Part shown: piece by piece, positions 5,028-6,451 of the stretch
Layout of the letters: every line of letters starts with the position of its first letter
How positions within the stretch are numbered: position 1 is the stretch's first letter
From: an uncultured Erysipelotrichaceae bacterium
Lineage (GTDB): Bacteria; Bacillota_I; Bacilli_A; Erysipelotrichales; Erysipelotrichaceae
Length of the DNA stretch: 6,451 bases
Direction of reading: 5' to 3'
NCBI GenBank assembly: GCA_937874965.1
Contig: CALNCD010000096.1
Location: forward strand, 1 to 6,451
Translations under genes and position numbers: made by a program
Notes under the pieces: generated by a model
Told to the model about the DNA's origin: nothing
Seen by the model: only the letters and a program-made list of their open reading frames with translations
Database searches by the model: none

Positions 5028-5775
5028 TCTGTCATCTTTGCGAAAACGGAAAAAGATAATAGCAAATACACTCAAGATTACCCAAGCGATGAAACTTGTC
5101 TCTTTCAGCAAGTTTCAAACATATTCGAGTAAGCAAAAACGGTTCACACAGTATTATGATACCATCTGGCGAATACCAAGAACAATCGACGAACAGGTAA
5201 ATAAGAAAATTATTGTTTTCCTTGTCGGTGCAGATTTAGGGCTGGCTTCTGCCTACATGCAAGCGTTGTATAAAACGGTTCATCCCTATCCGGATTGGGA
5301 ATTTATGGTTTTGGGTCAAGCGCTCTTTGATCGAATGAAGCATGATCACTTCAAGATTGTGAATGATGTCATGAAGAGTGAGAATACTTCATTTGACTTT
5401 TTTCTTGACTGGTCGAAACGAATTGCTGAAGACTACTCGATCAGGCTGCTTCGCCCATTTTATAAACATGGATCTTCAATCAGGTTTGAGTGGGTATCAT
5501 TGGATGAGGTTTTATTCATACCCTATAATCTTGTCACCGGGGAAGATGTTGCGGATTTAAAGTCAGTCTATCGGATTAAGTGGATTGCTGCTAATCTTTA
5601 TCAGTCTTACTTAGCTTGTAAAATGGTTGAGCACACAGTTCGCAGAACGGCGATGGAACAGGCAAGTGAAAATGCGGAAGAGCTTCTGCAGCATATAGAT
5701 CGTCAGTACAACCGTCTTCGTCAAGAAAAAATAACGCAGGAAATAAATGAACTTATCGCGAGTATGGAGGGCTAA
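5017..5775 (+). CDS. atpG: F1Fo ATP synthase subunit gamma, short form
   Basis: Gamma is the central shaft that turns inside the alpha3beta3 head. The N-terminal helix 'NTLKITQAMKLVSFSK' (17-32) and the C-terminal helix 'AMEQASENAEELL' with 'YNRLRQEKITQEINELIA' (231-248) match the family's coiled-coil shaft well. The total of 252 residues is about 30-35 below the usual 285-290. The ends are intact, so the shortening lies in the middle domain that sits near the c-ring and epsilon. The normally conserved S-D-x-GL-C-G-G-x-N turn appears here as 'GADLGLASAYMQ' (71-82), keeping Asp and GL but losing the Gly pair and Asn. The ATG at 5017 lies inside the end of atpA and has no clear ribosome binding site, so coupling is likely. 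It touches atpD with no gap. Confidence 0.93.
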   Translation: MSNNLSSLRKRKKIIANTLKITQAMKLVSFSKFQTYSSKQKRFTQYYDTIWRIPRTIDEQVNKKIIVFLVGADLGLASAYMQALYKTVHPYPDWEFMVLGQALFDRMKHDHFKIVNDVMKSENTSFDFFLDWSKRIAEDYSIRLLRPFYKHGSSIRFEWVSLDEVLFIPYNLVTGEDVADLKSVYRIKWIAANLYQSYLACKMVEHTVRRTAMEQASENAEELLQHIDRQYNRLRQEKITQEINELIASMEG

Positions 5776-6451
5776 ATGAAACAGGGAATTGTAAATCAGA
5801 TTATGGGACCAATCGTCGACGTTGTTTTTGAACGGGAAGGCTTGCCTCAATTGAATCATGCATTGCTGGTTGACTCCGATCCCCCGGTTACCTTAGAGGT
5901 CGCGCAGCACATCGGACATGATTGCGTTCGATGCATTTCAATGAATCCGACCGATGGCTTGAAGCGGGGATTGATCGTCAGAAATCTCGAATCGTCAATC
6001 TCCGTTCCTGTAGGAAATGAAGTGCTGGGCAGAATGTTCAATGTTTTAGGTGAGGTAATTGATGAGAAACCCTTCGAGTATACGGGAGAGCGGGAAGAGA
6101 TTCATCGTAATCCGCCGTTGTTTGAAAATCAGCAAACCTCGACAAAAATACTGGAGACAGGAATCAAAGTTATTGATCTTCTCTGCCCGTATCCGCAGGG
6201 CGGAAAGATTGGTTTATTCGGTGGTGCCGGGGTGGGGAAAACGGTGCTGATGCAAGAGTTAATCCATAATATAGCGATTAAGCAAAATGGTTTGTCAGTG
6301 GTTGCCGGAGTTGGTGAGAGAACCCGGGAAGGAAATGACCTGTATCATGAAATGGCAAGTGCAGGAGTGTTGGAGAAAACGGTTCTGGTGTATGGTCAGA
6401 TGAATGAGTCCCCTGGGGCACGTATGCGAGTGGCTCTATCTGCGCTGATGA
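5776..6451 (+). CDS. atpD: F1Fo ATP synthase subunit beta, N-terminal part (cut by window end)
   Basis: Beta holds the catalytic sites for ATP synthesis. The ATG at 5776 follows the atpG stop directly, with GGAGG (5766-5770) 5 nt upstream. The 225 codons in view cover the N-terminal beta-barrel ('GIVNQIMGPIVDVVF', 'LEVAQHIG'), 'VLGRMFNVLGEVID' (83-96), 'LETGIKVIDLLCPY' (126-139), the Walker A loop GGAGVGKT at 149-156 with Lys155, and 'GVGERTREGNDLY' (178-190) with catalytic Glu181 and Arg182. The segment 'GQMNESPGARMRVAL' (207-221) is the family's GQMNEPPGAR block with Ser for one Pro. The Walker B strand, the adenine-binding region and the C-terminal domain lie beyond the window. Nothing suggests the gene is broken: the frame is simply open at the last base. 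Confidence 0.98.
   Translation, partial: MKQGIVNQIMGPIVDVVFEREGLPQLNHALLVDSDPPVTLEVAQHIGHDCVRCISMNPTDGLKRGLIVRNLESSISVPVGNEVLGRMFNVLGEVIDEKPFEYTGEREEIHRNPPLFENQQTSTKILETGIKVIDLLCPYPQGGKIGLFGGAGVGKTVLMQELIHNIAIKQNGLSVVAGVGERTREGNDLYHEMASAGVLEKTVLVYGQMNESPGARMRVALSALM

Overview
The window holds most of a bacterial F1Fo ATP synthase operon, reading left to right on the + strand, preceded by two unrelated genes. Gene content and order (atpI-like, then atpB-E-F-H-A-G-D), AGGAGG-type ribosome binding sites, TTG and GTG starts, and moderate to low GC point to a Gram-positive Bacillota. Diverged or compact subunits (74-residue c, 252-residue gamma, a subunit a without the usual Glu after its essential Arg) suggest a lineage near Erysipelotrichia or the Mollicutes branch, but this is an inference. 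TGA is used as a stop (atpI, atpF, atpH), so Mycoplasma-type recoding is excluded.

Layout. Positions 2-484 are the C-terminal part of a linear amide C-N hydrolase (choloylglycine hydrolase / penicillin acylase-like Ntn hydrolase), cut by the window start. Positions 553-996 encode a small two-helix membrane protein with a C-terminal zinc ribbon, behind an extended -10 promoter. Positions 997-1223 are non-coding. They hold a very good sigma-A-type promoter (1093-1121), then a 24-bp RNA hairpin followed by seven T residues (1143-1205), only 18 nt before the first atp gene. Positions 1224-6451 are the atp operon, with genes overlapping or nearly touching. The last gene, atpD, runs off the window at residue 225. 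atpC is presumably downstream and is not visible.

How the genes work together. Subunits a, c and b form the membrane ion channel, rotor ring and stator stalk. Delta fixes b to F1. Alpha and beta form the nucleotide-binding hexamer, and gamma is the central shaft. The c subunit has the Gln/Glu/Thr arrangement of sodium-binding rings, although one hydroxyl ligand is replaced by Ala, so the coupling ion is open.

The most notable point is the atp leader. There is no room for a promoter between the terminator-like hairpin and atpI, so every atp transcript started upstream must read through it. A mutually exclusive small hairpin overlaps its 5' arm. Together these look like a transcription attenuator controlling ATP synthase expression, or a short RNA of about 78 nt with read-through into the operon.
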